A stretch of 40,786 bases of DNA from Burkholderiaceae bacterium. GTDB taxonomy: Bacteria > Pseudomonadota > Gammaproteobacteria > Burkholderiales > Burkholderiaceae. The notes beneath the pieces were generated by a model. It saw only the letters and a program-made list of their open reading frames with translations, had not been told where the DNA came from and did not search any database. Location: positions 1-40,786 of the forward strand of contig CANFME010000009.1 of the NCBI GenBank assembly GCA_947448305.1. The letters are read 5' to 3'. Position numbers and translations under genes: made by a program. Positions 1 to 6,336 of this stretch are shown one piece after another; the stretch's first letter is position 1; every line of letters begins with the position of its first letter.

Positions 1-89
1 GACCGCACGGGCAACTTATTGCTCTTATGCATTTTCCATGCACTGCGATAAGAGATACCCTTAGTTTTTGCCCAAGCGCTTAATTTCAT
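1..89 (-). CDS. IS607-type serine recombinase TnpA, N-terminal fragment (cut by window edge)
   Basis: A start codon at 89 on the minus strand opens a frame that stays open to the window edge, about 29 residues. It begins MKLSAWAKTKGISYRSAW and continues to a KLPV segment. This matches from memory the MerR-like helix-turn-helix N-terminus of IS607-family TnpA, where MKLSEYAKxxGISYRTAW followed by a GKLP-type turn is characteristic. In that family the HTH precedes a small serine-recombinase catalytic domain, and a tnpB gene often follows. Neither can be seen here because the gene runs off the window. It could instead be another MerR-like excisionase. Whether the element is intact cannot be judged. 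Confidence 0.65.
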   Translation of the reverse strand, partial: MKLSAWAKTKGISYRSAWKMHKSNKLPVR

Positions 90-154
90 GAAAATAATAT
101 AGCACATTGAATCATAAAAGGCAATGTTTTTTTATACAGTTGTCAACCCATAAA

Positions 155-171
155 AATTGAACAGTTCAATT
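155..171. repeat. Perfect 17-nt palindrome upstream of the recombinase gene
   Basis: Two 8-base arms (aattgaac and gttcaatt) flank a single central base. The site lies 66 bases upstream of the recombinase start codon and about 100 bases upstream of the SRAP gene. The form suits a dimeric regulator's operator or a recombinase-binding site near the element's end. No function can be assigned from sequence alone. Confidence 0.5.
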
Positions 172-181
172 AGAAAAGCAG

Positions 182-220
182 AAGGGATTGATTTCGGTAA
201 TTTACCGGACTCAATCCCTT
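182..220. terminator. Strong hairpin, possible terminator or element boundary
   Basis: Ten-base arms aagggattga and tcaatccctt pair perfectly, and a second palindrome, cggtaatttaccg (195-207), lies between them, so the whole stretch can fold into one long stem. On the plus strand it is followed by taattttt, as in an intrinsic terminator. No plus-strand gene is visible upstream of it inside the window. It lies between the recombinase fragment and the SRAP gene, so it could insulate the latter or mark a mobile-element boundary. Confidence 0.45.
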
Positions 221-271
221 TAATTTTTGATTGATTCGAACTTTTCGGAACTAATCTATTAGAATAATTTC

Positions 272-892
272 ATGTGCGTTCAATACCTTCCGACCTCCAA
301 TGCGACTTGGGTGAAAAGTAAGTTCAATCTTGATCTTCCTTCAAGTCCGGTAATCGATATTTACCCTACCCAATCTAGCCCAATAATTCTTCGAAGCCAT
401 ACTTCGCATCGAACCGCCATTGGATTGGCGAGATTTGGATTATTACCTGTTTGGGCAAAAGACCCTAGTTTTGGAAAGAAGACATATAACGCCAGAATTG
501 AAACTGTAAGTGAAAAACCTTCTTATCGTAAAGCTTGGCAAAGACGTCAGTTTGGATTGGTTTTGGCTGATGCCTTTTATGAACCAAACTACCAAACTGG
601 AAAAGCAGTTCGCCAAGCAATTCGCTCCAAAAATTTCGAACCTTTGGCCATCGCATCTATTTGGGATACATGGGCAGATATTGATACCGGTGAATTGATT
701 ACATCTTTTTCTTTATTGACGATCAATGCAAACGATCATCCTCTGATGAATCAGTTTCACAAACCTGAAGATGAAAAGAGAACCATCGTCCCACTCCGAG
801 TTGATTTGTTCAGTAATTGGCTTTCAGCAACGACTGAAGAAGCCCTAGACTTATTAAAAACTGAAAACATGGTTGAACTTTGTATGGCTTGA
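272..892 (+). CDS. SRAP-family (YedK/HMCES-type) DNA-protein crosslink protein
   Basis: The family protects abasic sites in single-stranded DNA by a thiazolidine crosslink through Cys2. The protein has 206 residues, usual for bacterial members. Cys2 follows the initiator Met and will be exposed after Met removal, which also fixes the start. The other active-site positions are recognisable: an NARIET motif (N73, R75, E77), E104 in AFYEP and H163 in QFHKP. Two departures are visible. The usual MCGR opening is MCVQ, and the usual Trp after the catalytic Glu (YEW) is replaced by YEP. The gene stands alone, flanked by recombinase remnants on the left and the oxidase operon on the right. It is probably a divergent but functional SRAP protein. 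Confidence 0.85.
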   Translation: MCVQYLPTSNATWVKSKFNLDLPSSPVIDIYPTQSSPIILRSHTSHRTAIGLARFGLLPVWAKDPSFGKKTYNARIETVSEKPSYRKAWQRRQFGLVLADAFYEPNYQTGKAVRQAIRSKNFEPLAIASIWDTWADIDTGELITSFSLLTINANDHPLMNQFHKPEDEKRTIVPLRVDLFSNWLSATTEEALDLLKTENMVELCMA

Positions 893-983
893 GCATTTAG
901 CAAGTGCAACCTTGAGTGCTTTAGTCTAGTATTTTTGAGTGTTTTAAAGCACCCCAAAAAAGATGCCTTTTTAATAATCCTGA

Positions 984-992
984 TGTGATAAT
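984..992 (+). promoter_or_regulatory. Candidate extended -10 promoter of the oxidase operon
   Basis: The sequence tgtgataat carries a TGn extension and a GATAAT -10 hexamer, about 48 bases before the CcoN start. No good -35 element lies 16-18 bases upstream. I looked for an FNR/Anr box (TTGAT-N4-ATCAA), the usual hallmark of oxygen-regulated cbb3 operons, and found none in 893-1039. Confidence 0.35.
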
Positions 993-1039
993 GTAGTAGT
1001 AATCTTAAAAAATTAACATACCAAATAAAGGTTAAGTCT

Positions 1040-2698
1040 ATGGATTTCAATGTTGCTATTCTTTTGGGAACCTACTTAGTATCTATTATTGCGTTATTTT
1101 TATTTATTTACAGTATGTCAAATGGCATGTTTGGTGATGGGAAACCTGCATCAGAGATGATTTTTGATAAAGGTGAAATGGGACTTACGGAAGACCCTGC
1201 TGCAACCAAATCACAAAGTAAGCAGTTGCAAATTGATGCTGGTGAAAAAAATAATCCGCCACAAGACTTAGACTCCGATGAGCTCAGTGCTAGAGCAGTA
1301 GCTGATCAATCAACGCATTTAGTAGTAGGAATTTGTTTAACTTTAGCAGTTATTTGGTTAATTCTGGCCTCGTTTGCAGGTCTAATCTCTTCGATTAAAT
1401 TACATGAGCCTGACTGGTTAAACTCCATTCCATGGTTAACCTTTGGTCGGATTCGTCCCATCCATTTGAATATTGTTGCTTACGGTTGGTGTCCTCTTGC
1501 GGGTATTGGTGTTTCGTTATGGATGTTACCTCGGTTACTGAAATCTCCTTTAATTGGAGCTCGTTGGGCAATTCTAGGGGGCGGACTTTGGTCGCTCGGT
1601 GTTTTTTTAGGAGTCTTGGCCATTGCTGATGGACAGTCTGACGGTATGGAGTGGGCTGAGTTTCCGTGGCAACTAGATATCTTGTTGATTGTTGGTGGAG
1701 CATTAATTGGAATTCCACTCTGGCTTACTTTATTGAACCGTAAAGTTAAACACCTTTATGTTTCTGTTTGGTATATTGCCGCCGCTTTACTCTGGTTTCC
1801 GGTTCTGTTTACGGTCGTGAATTTTCCTAACTTACATGTGGGAGTTGAACAAGCAACGGTTAACTGGTGGTTTGGTCATAACGTTTTAGGACTTTTCTAT
1901 ACGCCGATTGGGTTAGCTAGCATCTATTACTTTGTACCTAAAGTTTTAGGACGTCCGATTCACAATTACAACATCTCTTTATTAGGTTTTTGGGCTTTAG
2001 CTTTCTTTTATAGTCAAGTTGGAGGTCACCATCTGATTGGCGGTCCAGTACCTTCCTGGTTTATTACTTTGTCGATTACGCAGTCCATCATGATGATTAT
2101 TCCGGTGGTTGCATTGGTGATTAATCAATACTGGACGATCAAAGGGAATTGGAAAGCACTTTTGAATTCTCCAACATTACGATTTGTTGTGTTTGGATTA
2201 TGCATGTATGTCCTTTCATCCATTCAAGGATCTTTCGAGGCACTGCGCTCGGTTAACACGATCACCCACTTTACCCATTTTACTGTTGCACATGCGCACC
2301 TAGGGTTGTATGGGTTTTTTAGCATGGTCATGTTTGGTGCTATTTACTATATTATGCCCCGTCTTATGAGCTGGGAATGGCCATATCCTTCCTTGATTGC
2401 GTTACATTTTTGGCTCGTATTAATTGGTTTTGCAATTTATATTATTTGGCTCTCCATTGGTGGTTGGTTACAAGGTTTAGCAATGTTAGATGCTACTAGA
2501 CCATTTATGGATTCTGTACAACTTACGATTCCTTATCTGCAGGCAAGAACTATTGGTGGTGCTCTGATGACTTTAGGTCATATTGTATTTGCTGCCCATT
2601 TTTTCATTATGGCTTGGAAGAAGGGGCCTAGGCGTTTAGGAGCAGCTGTCATTGGACCAGAACTGATAGCCAAATACTTCAAAAAAGGAGTCCTCTGA
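1040..2698 (+). CDS. ccoN: cbb3-like cytochrome oxidase subunit I with N-terminal CcoS-like segment
   Basis: Catalytic haem-copper oxidase subunit reducing O2 at the inner membrane. The C-family core is recognisable: FGRIRPIH gives the low-spin haem ligand H142, WWFGHN gives CuB ligand H280, GGHH gives CuB ligands H330 and H331, Y324 sits where the crosslinked active-site Tyr of cbb3 lies, and VAHAH gives H418 (haem b3) and H420 (low-spin haem). At 552 residues it is about 75 longer than usual. The extra N-terminus has one membrane segment (about 5-24) followed by YSMSNGMFGDGKPASEMIF, resembling the maturation protein CcoS, then a polar linker (about 50-92). The normally conserved Glu of the TFEGP motif is Gln396. 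The stop overlaps the next start (TGATG), indicating an operon. Confidence 0.9.
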   Translation: MDFNVAILLGTYLVSIIALFLFIYSMSNGMFGDGKPASEMIFDKGEMGLTEDPAATKSQSKQLQIDAGEKNNPPQDLDSDELSARAVADQSTHLVVGICLTLAVIWLILASFAGLISSIKLHEPDWLNSIPWLTFGRIRPIHLNIVAYGWCPLAGIGVSLWMLPRLLKSPLIGARWAILGGGLWSLGVFLGVLAIADGQSDGMEWAEFPWQLDILLIVGGALIGIPLWLTLLNRKVKHLYVSVWYIAAALLWFPVLFTVVNFPNLHVGVEQATVNWWFGHNVLGLFYTPIGLASIYYFVPKVLGRPIHNYNISLLGFWALAFFYSQVGGHHLIGGPVPSWFITLSITQSIMMIIPVVALVINQYWTIKGNWKALLNSPTLRFVVFGLCMYVLSSIQGSFEALRSVNTITHFTHFTVAHAHLGLYGFFSMVMFGAIYYIMPRLMSWEWPYPSLIALHFWLVLIGFAIYIIWLSIGGWLQGLAMLDATRPFMDSVQLTIPYLQARTIGGALMTLGHIVFAAHFFIMAWKKGPRRLGAAVIGPELIAKYFKKGVL

Positions 2699-3339
2699 TG
2701 AATTATCGGTTTGAGATGGATGAAAGAAGTCTAGTCATCGGTGCGATGGTTTGCTTGAGCTTGGCAACCGGTGTCATGGTTCTAATACCTTATTTCTTAG
2801 CCAAGGATATTCAACCTGCAAAAGGTTTAAAACCTTACACAGATCTTGCAGCAGAGGGCAGAAAGGTCTATATATCAGAAGGTTGTGTTTATTGTCACTC
2901 TCAACAACCAAGAGACGCAAAGCAAGCTCCTGATGCAAAAAGAGGGTGGGGACGTGTCTCGGTAGCTGGTGACTATTACTATGATTCTCCTCACCTTTTA
3001 GGAACAATGAGAACTGGACCTGACTTGTTCAATATTGCAGCTCGTCAACCCAGTAAAGATTGGCATCTTGGCCACTTGTATCAACCACGTGCGTATACGC
3101 CGGGTTCAATTATGCCTTCATATCCCTATCTGTTTGAGGTTAAAAAAACCGAAGAAGTTACCAAAGATGATGAAGTAGTCAACCTACCTCCAGAGTACGC
3201 TAAAACTGGCCAAACCGTGGTAACCAAGCCGAAGGCAAAGGCTTTAGTGGCTTATTTGCTGTCTTTAGATCATACCTATAGCCCTTTACCAGCCATTCCC
3301 GTGCAAGGTGATGAGCAAGCTCTTTCAGGAGGTAAATAA
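2698..3339 (+). CDS. ccoO: cbb3-type cytochrome c oxidase subunit II, mono-haem c
   Basis: This membrane-anchored mono-haem cytochrome c passes electrons to subunit I. The 213-residue protein has one N-terminal membrane segment (about 12-34), a haem-binding CVYCH (C63, C66, H67) in the CcoO-typical setting EGCVYCHSQQPR, and the downstream family block VAGDYYYDSPHLLGTMRTGPD. The likely axial Met is M139 in IMPSYPYL. The start codon shares a base with the upstream stop, and its own stop overlaps the next start (TAATG), so the first three genes are translationally coupled. It lacks nothing obvious compared with normal CcoO. Confidence 0.93.
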   Translation: MNYRFEMDERSLVIGAMVCLSLATGVMVLIPYFLAKDIQPAKGLKPYTDLAAEGRKVYISEGCVYCHSQQPRDAKQAPDAKRGWGRVSVAGDYYYDSPHLLGTMRTGPDLFNIAARQPSKDWHLGHLYQPRAYTPGSIMPSYPYLFEVKKTEEVTKDDEVVNLPPEYAKTGQTVVTKPKAKALVAYLLSLDHTYSPLPAIPVQGDEQALSGGK

Positions 3340-3938
3340 TGTCTGATCAAAAAAATCCTTTATCTGAACAAGGCTTAAGAGAAAAGAGCGATCCAAAAGA
3401 AAATGTTCGCGCGGTTCCCTATTTTTTAATGATGTTAATCAGCGCTATTGCCATGTGGGCACTCAATAATATCTTTAGCACGCCATCTGGAGAATTAACT
3501 GAATACGGAGACCAACGTACTGTAGCCGATTTAAGACCTCCAGTGCTTACTGGTGGAGCTTCGAAGGTAGACGGGAAACAAATCTATAGTGGGAAGTGTG
3601 CAGGTTGTCACCAAGCAAATGGGGCAGGTGTGGCAGGTGTGTTTCCTCCCTTAGTAGGATCAGAATGGGTGACTGGTAATGAAAAGATTCTTACTAACAT
3701 CTTATTACACGGCATTAATGGTGAAATTGAAGTCAACGAAAAACACTACAAGGGAGTTATGCCCGCATGGGGAATGCTTTCTGATGATGAAATTGCTGGA
3801 GTAATGACCTATATTCGTTCAGACTGGGGAAATGCTTCACCTCCCGTCACATCTGCAACAGTCAAAACTCAAAGGGAAGCAACCAAGGATCAACAAGGTC
3901 CTTATGAAGGTGGTCGGGCACTTAAAGAAGGTTCGTAA
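3339..3938 (+). CDS. CcoP-like membrane cytochrome c with a single haem site
   Basis: The 199-residue protein occupies the CcoP position and probably serves as the electron entry subunit. One membrane segment is seen (about 28-46), then one class-I cytochrome c domain with CAGCH (C87, C90, H91) and likely axial Met141 in KGVMPAWGM. Classical CcoP is about 300 residues with two CxxCH motifs, so one haem domain is missing. The tail after about 165 is polar and rich in Thr, Lys and Gln. The start overlaps the ccoO stop by one base. No CcoQ-like small gene lies between. A plain membrane-anchored cytochrome c recruited to the operon is the alternative reading. Confidence 0.85.
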   Translation: MSDQKNPLSEQGLREKSDPKENVRAVPYFLMMLISAIAMWALNNIFSTPSGELTEYGDQRTVADLRPPVLTGGASKVDGKQIYSGKCAGCHQANGAGVAGVFPPLVGSEWVTGNEKILTNILLHGINGEIEVNEKHYKGVMPAWGMLSDDEIAGVMTYIRSDWGNASPPVTSATVKTQREATKDQQGPYEGGRALKEGS

Positions 3939-3949
3939 TAGAATAATTT

Positions 3950-4606
3950 GTGCAAAGTAAATACCCATTAAATACCTCAATTCTTCCAACACTTTTGGTG
4001 AGTTTGTTGGTTGTGTTTTTGAGTGCTGGGTTATTTTTTTACTCCACCAATCAAGGGCAAGCTTTAACTACAGAGGCCTTAAGGCAGTCTGAGTTAAGCG
4101 ATCATCCTAAAAAAATTCCCAATTTCCGATTTGTTGACTCAAATGATCAAGAGACTAGCCTTGATGAAATTACGAAAAATGATCGTCGAGTTTTGATCGT
4201 TGATTTTGTGTATACACGTTGTCAAACAGTATGTGTTGCTTTAGGGACATCCTTTCAGAATTTACAAGAGACAGTCTTAAAGAAGGGCCTACAAAATCAA
4301 ATTGGTTTGCTGAGTATTAGTTTTGACCCTGAACATGATGATGCGCAGGCACTGAAGCGCTATCAACAGCGTTTTCGGATGGACGCGCGTGTTTGGCAAG
4401 TACTAAGTTTAAAGGAACCTAAAGATCGACAAAATTTACTGGATACCTTTGGAATTATGGTCATCCCCGCCCCCCTAGATGAATATGAACATAATGCAGC
4501 TTTCCATATTTTTAAGAATAATTACCTTTATCAAATTATTGATATTAACCAACCTGAAAAAGCCTTAGAGGCAGCCTTGTCGCTCCGAGAAGGGCTTTCC
4601 CAATGA
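3950..4606 (+). CDS. SCO1/SenC-family copper chaperone
   Basis: Periplasm-facing thioredoxin-fold protein that delivers copper to oxidase CuB or CuA centres. The 218-residue protein has an N-terminal anchor (about 12-32), the copper-binding CxxxC motif in YTRCQTVC (C91, C95), a DPEHDD block after the central strand, and a candidate third copper ligand, H181. The start is GTG at 3950. A Shine-Dalgarno-like aagaagg lies unusually far upstream, so initiation may depend on coupling to the upstream gene, which ends 11 bases earlier. Its place inside the oxidase operon suggests it metallates the CuB of this oxidase, a job usually credited in cbb3 systems to CcoI, CcoA and sometimes SenC/PCuAC. Confidence 0.88.
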   Translation: MQSKYPLNTSILPTLLVSLLVVFLSAGLFFYSTNQGQALTTEALRQSELSDHPKKIPNFRFVDSNDQETSLDEITKNDRRVLIVDFVYTRCQTVCVALGTSFQNLQETVLKKGLQNQIGLLSISFDPEHDDAQALKRYQQRFRMDARVWQVLSLKEPKDRQNLLDTFGIMVIPAPLDEYEHNAAFHIFKNNYLYQIIDINQPEKALEAALSLREGLSQ

Positions 4607-5175
4607 GATTCAATCGATCTCAATCCATCAATCTGGTTTTTATCGCCATGGCTATTAGCTTATCGTTTTCACCATTCAGAATTTATTTAGAACAAAGTAT
4701 GTTTGTGCAAATGGTGATTCAACTGCCGATTTTATTTATAGGCGGAGCCTTGATCAATGAAACAAAGCCGATTAGACGATTTTTTTCATTCATTAACACT
4801 TTCAATATTTATGGCTTGACGAGTTTTATGGTAGCTCAAACGATATTGGTTTATTGGATGTTACCCATCAGCATTGATCGCGCGGTGGTGATTCCTTGGG
4901 TTGATGGAGTAAAGATAATTTCTATGATTATTGCTGGAGTTTGCGTTGGTCAAGCTTTACAGAAAGCACCACTAGCTATTCAGCTATTTTTTATTGGTTA
5001 CTTTACCGCCATGATGATTTGGTTAGGATTATATTTTGCAACTACGGAAGTACGTTTATGCAATGTGTATTCCTTAAGTTCCCAACATATGACTGGCTAT
5101 GGTTTGGTGGTGATCAGTGGAATTCTATTAGCCTGGTGGTCCTGGCGAGTCTTAAAAGATAGAACTCTGTTTTGA
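4603..5175 (+). CDS. Unrecognised multi-pass membrane protein of the oxidase operon
   Basis: I do not recognise the family. The 190-residue protein is strongly hydrophobic, with about five or six membrane segments (roughly 9-25, 32-50, 62-83, 98-116, 122-145, 158-180). Its start overlaps the SCO stop in an ATGA arrangement, so translation is coupled and a role in oxidase assembly, copper or haem supply is a fair inference. No clear CxxC, His-rich or haem-ligand motif is visible, although the loop near 150-165 holds a Cys and a His (LCNVYSL, SSQHMTGYG). The short SCO-coupled layout argues for a dedicated accessory protein rather than a chance neighbour. Confidence 0.75.
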   Translation: MRFNRSQSINLVFIAMAISLSFSPFRIYLEQSMFVQMVIQLPILFIGGALINETKPIRRFFSFINTFNIYGLTSFMVAQTILVYWMLPISIDRAVVIPWVDGVKIISMIIAGVCVGQALQKAPLAIQLFFIGYFTAMMIWLGLYFATTEVRLCNVYSLSSQHMTGYGLVVISGILLAWWSWRVLKDRTLF

Positions 5176-5180
5176 ATTAG

Positions 5181-5230
5181 TGCTTTGATCATTTTTTGTA
5201 AGATGATTTGACAGATCGAAGCATTTTATT
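5181..5230 (+). terminator. Possible terminator of the oxidase operon
   Basis: Arms tgctttgatc (5181-5190) and gatcgaagca (5214-5223) pair with one G-T wobble around a 23-base loop and are followed by ttttattt. The loop is long for an efficient intrinsic terminator, and the right part overlaps the candidate promoter of the next gene. Confidence 0.35.
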
Positions 5231-5236
5231 TATCTT
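5208..5236 (+). promoter_or_regulatory. Sigma-70-like promoter of the YgjP-type gene
   Basis: A perfect TTGACA (5208-5213), a 17-base spacer and TATCTT (5231-5236) form a good promoter. A start of transcription about seven bases after the -10 would fall at or next to the ATG at 5243. No Shine-Dalgarno sequence precedes that ATG (ttatcttagctca), so the mRNA could be leaderless. Confidence 0.55.
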
Positions 5237-5242
5237 AGCTCA

Positions 5243-5974
5243 ATGCGATTATCTGCGACATCCTTCATAAAAATTAACGACAACATACTTGTTGAAGTAA
5301 TACCTAAAAAAATTAAAAATATTCATTTAAGAGTGCATCAACCGGAAGGAAGAGTTACTGTTTCTACGCCAGCCTATATGGAGATAGAATCAATTCGTGG
5401 GTTTCTGATAAGCAAGATTGATTGGATTCTTAAACAACAAAGAAAAATAAAAGAGCATCCCAAAGAAAGCCAACGCGAGTTTTTAGATCAAGAACGTCAC
5501 TGCGTTTGGGGAGAACACTATTTATTGAATGTTATAGAAGTAGACAAAGCCCCAAGAATTGAATTGAGTGGTTCCCAATTAATGTATTACTTGAAATCTG
5601 ATTGGAATCAAATCCAAAAGCTAAAATTTCTTGATAGATGGTATAGGGACCTGATCAGAGATCAACTTGAAGAAATTGTTCCTAAGTGGGAAGGATTGGT
5701 AGGGGTAAAGGCAAATCAATTTTTGATTCAGAAAATGAAAACCTTATGGGGGAGTTGCAATACAAAAACTCACGTTATCCGTTTAAATTCGGAACTGACT
5801 AAAAAGCCTAAAGAATGTCTAGAGTATGTTCTTGTCCATGAGTTGATGCACCTCATAGAACCAAGTCATAACCGTCGGTTTGTGACCTTAATGGATCAAC
5901 ATTTGCCTGAATGGAGGGCACTCAAGAAAATCCTTAATACCTCCCTAGTTAATCATGCAGACTACGCTGAATAA
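5243..5974 (+). CDS. YgjP-like (DUF45/M48-related) zinc metallopeptidase
   Basis: The 243-residue protein has the family signature near its C-terminus: HELMHLIEPSHNRRF, supplying zinc ligands H199, H203 and H209 and catalytic E200. Upstream, KMKTLWGSCNTKTHVIRLN matches the conserved RWGSC-type strand that packs beside the site. No signal peptide or membrane segment is seen, so it is cytoplasmic. The family is found in some restriction-modification and stress loci, but its substrate is unknown. Here it follows the oxidase operon on the same strand with a promoter of its own, so no functional link to respiration need be assumed. Confidence 0.85.
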   Translation: MRLSATSFIKINDNILVEVIPKKIKNIHLRVHQPEGRVTVSTPAYMEIESIRGFLISKIDWILKQQRKIKEHPKESQREFLDQERHCVWGEHYLLNVIEVDKAPRIELSGSQLMYYLKSDWNQIQKLKFLDRWYRDLIRDQLEEIVPKWEGLVGVKANQFLIQKMKTLWGSCNTKTHVIRLNSELTKKPKECLEYVLVHELMHLIEPSHNRRFVTLMDQHLPEWRALKKILNTSLVNHADYAE

Positions 5975-6130
5975 AGATGGATTATTTCTGAAGTAAGATC
6001 AATATTAATTTCTCCTCATGTTTTACCCCAATAGATTTACTTTAAGTTTTCTATTAAAACTTAATATTAGAACAATTTATGCTGACTGAATTTTTAAGTA
6101 AAAACTTATTAAGTTAAGTGGTAGGTCAAA
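5975..6130. other. AT-rich intergenic region without recognised features
   Basis: This is the first part of a 362-base gap. It is strongly AT-rich with stops in all frames. I see no RNA gene, repeat or clear terminator. The second part of the gap holds the degraded aldehyde dehydrogenase fragment annotated separately. Confidence 0.5.
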
Positions 6131-6289
6131 ATTAATTTGCGCGTCACTCAAGAAGAGGTATTTGGATCTGTACTCTCCATCATCAAGTTCAGGGATGAGG
6201 AGGCTGTTACGAATGGATATTCGGTTTTGTTTAGCTCTATCGTCCAATCATTTACTGGAAATCCTTTTGTAATGCAATGTTGGTTTTAG
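6131..6289 (+). pseudogene. Degraded fragment of an aldehyde dehydrogenase gene
   Basis: Reading from 6131 in frame with the stop at 6287-6289 gives a segment containing VTQEEVFGSVLSIIKFRDEE. This closely resembles the ALDH superfamily block (M)RxxQEEVFGPVLSIIxFxDEDEAV near the C-terminal part of the enzyme. The following NGYSVLFSSIV recalls the next block (N..YGL.SSIV), with residues lost between. There is no start codon, an in-frame stop lies just upstream at 6122, and the catalytic Cys region is absent. A frame of about 53 codons survives from a protein of nearly 500 residues. The adjacent dehydrogenase and Bug receptor may be survivors of the same catabolic locus. Confidence 0.65.
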
Positions 6290-6336
6290 GGTTGGATTTT
6301 GTTTAAGTTTCTTTTGATAGATATTGGAATAATTTT

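Noticed and set aside
893-1039. Search for an FNR/Anr box upstream of the oxidase operon
   Set aside because: No TTGAT-N4-ATCAA-like inverted repeat was found; only half-site-like pieces such as tgatgtgata are present.
1040-2698. Subunit I might be a nitric oxide reductase (NorB-like), since VAHAHLGLYG resembles NorB
   Set aside because: It keeps the cbb3 Tyr position (Y324) and WWFGHN without the NorB Glu-rich HLWVEG pattern, and its partners are CcoO and a CcoP-like cytochrome rather than NorC.
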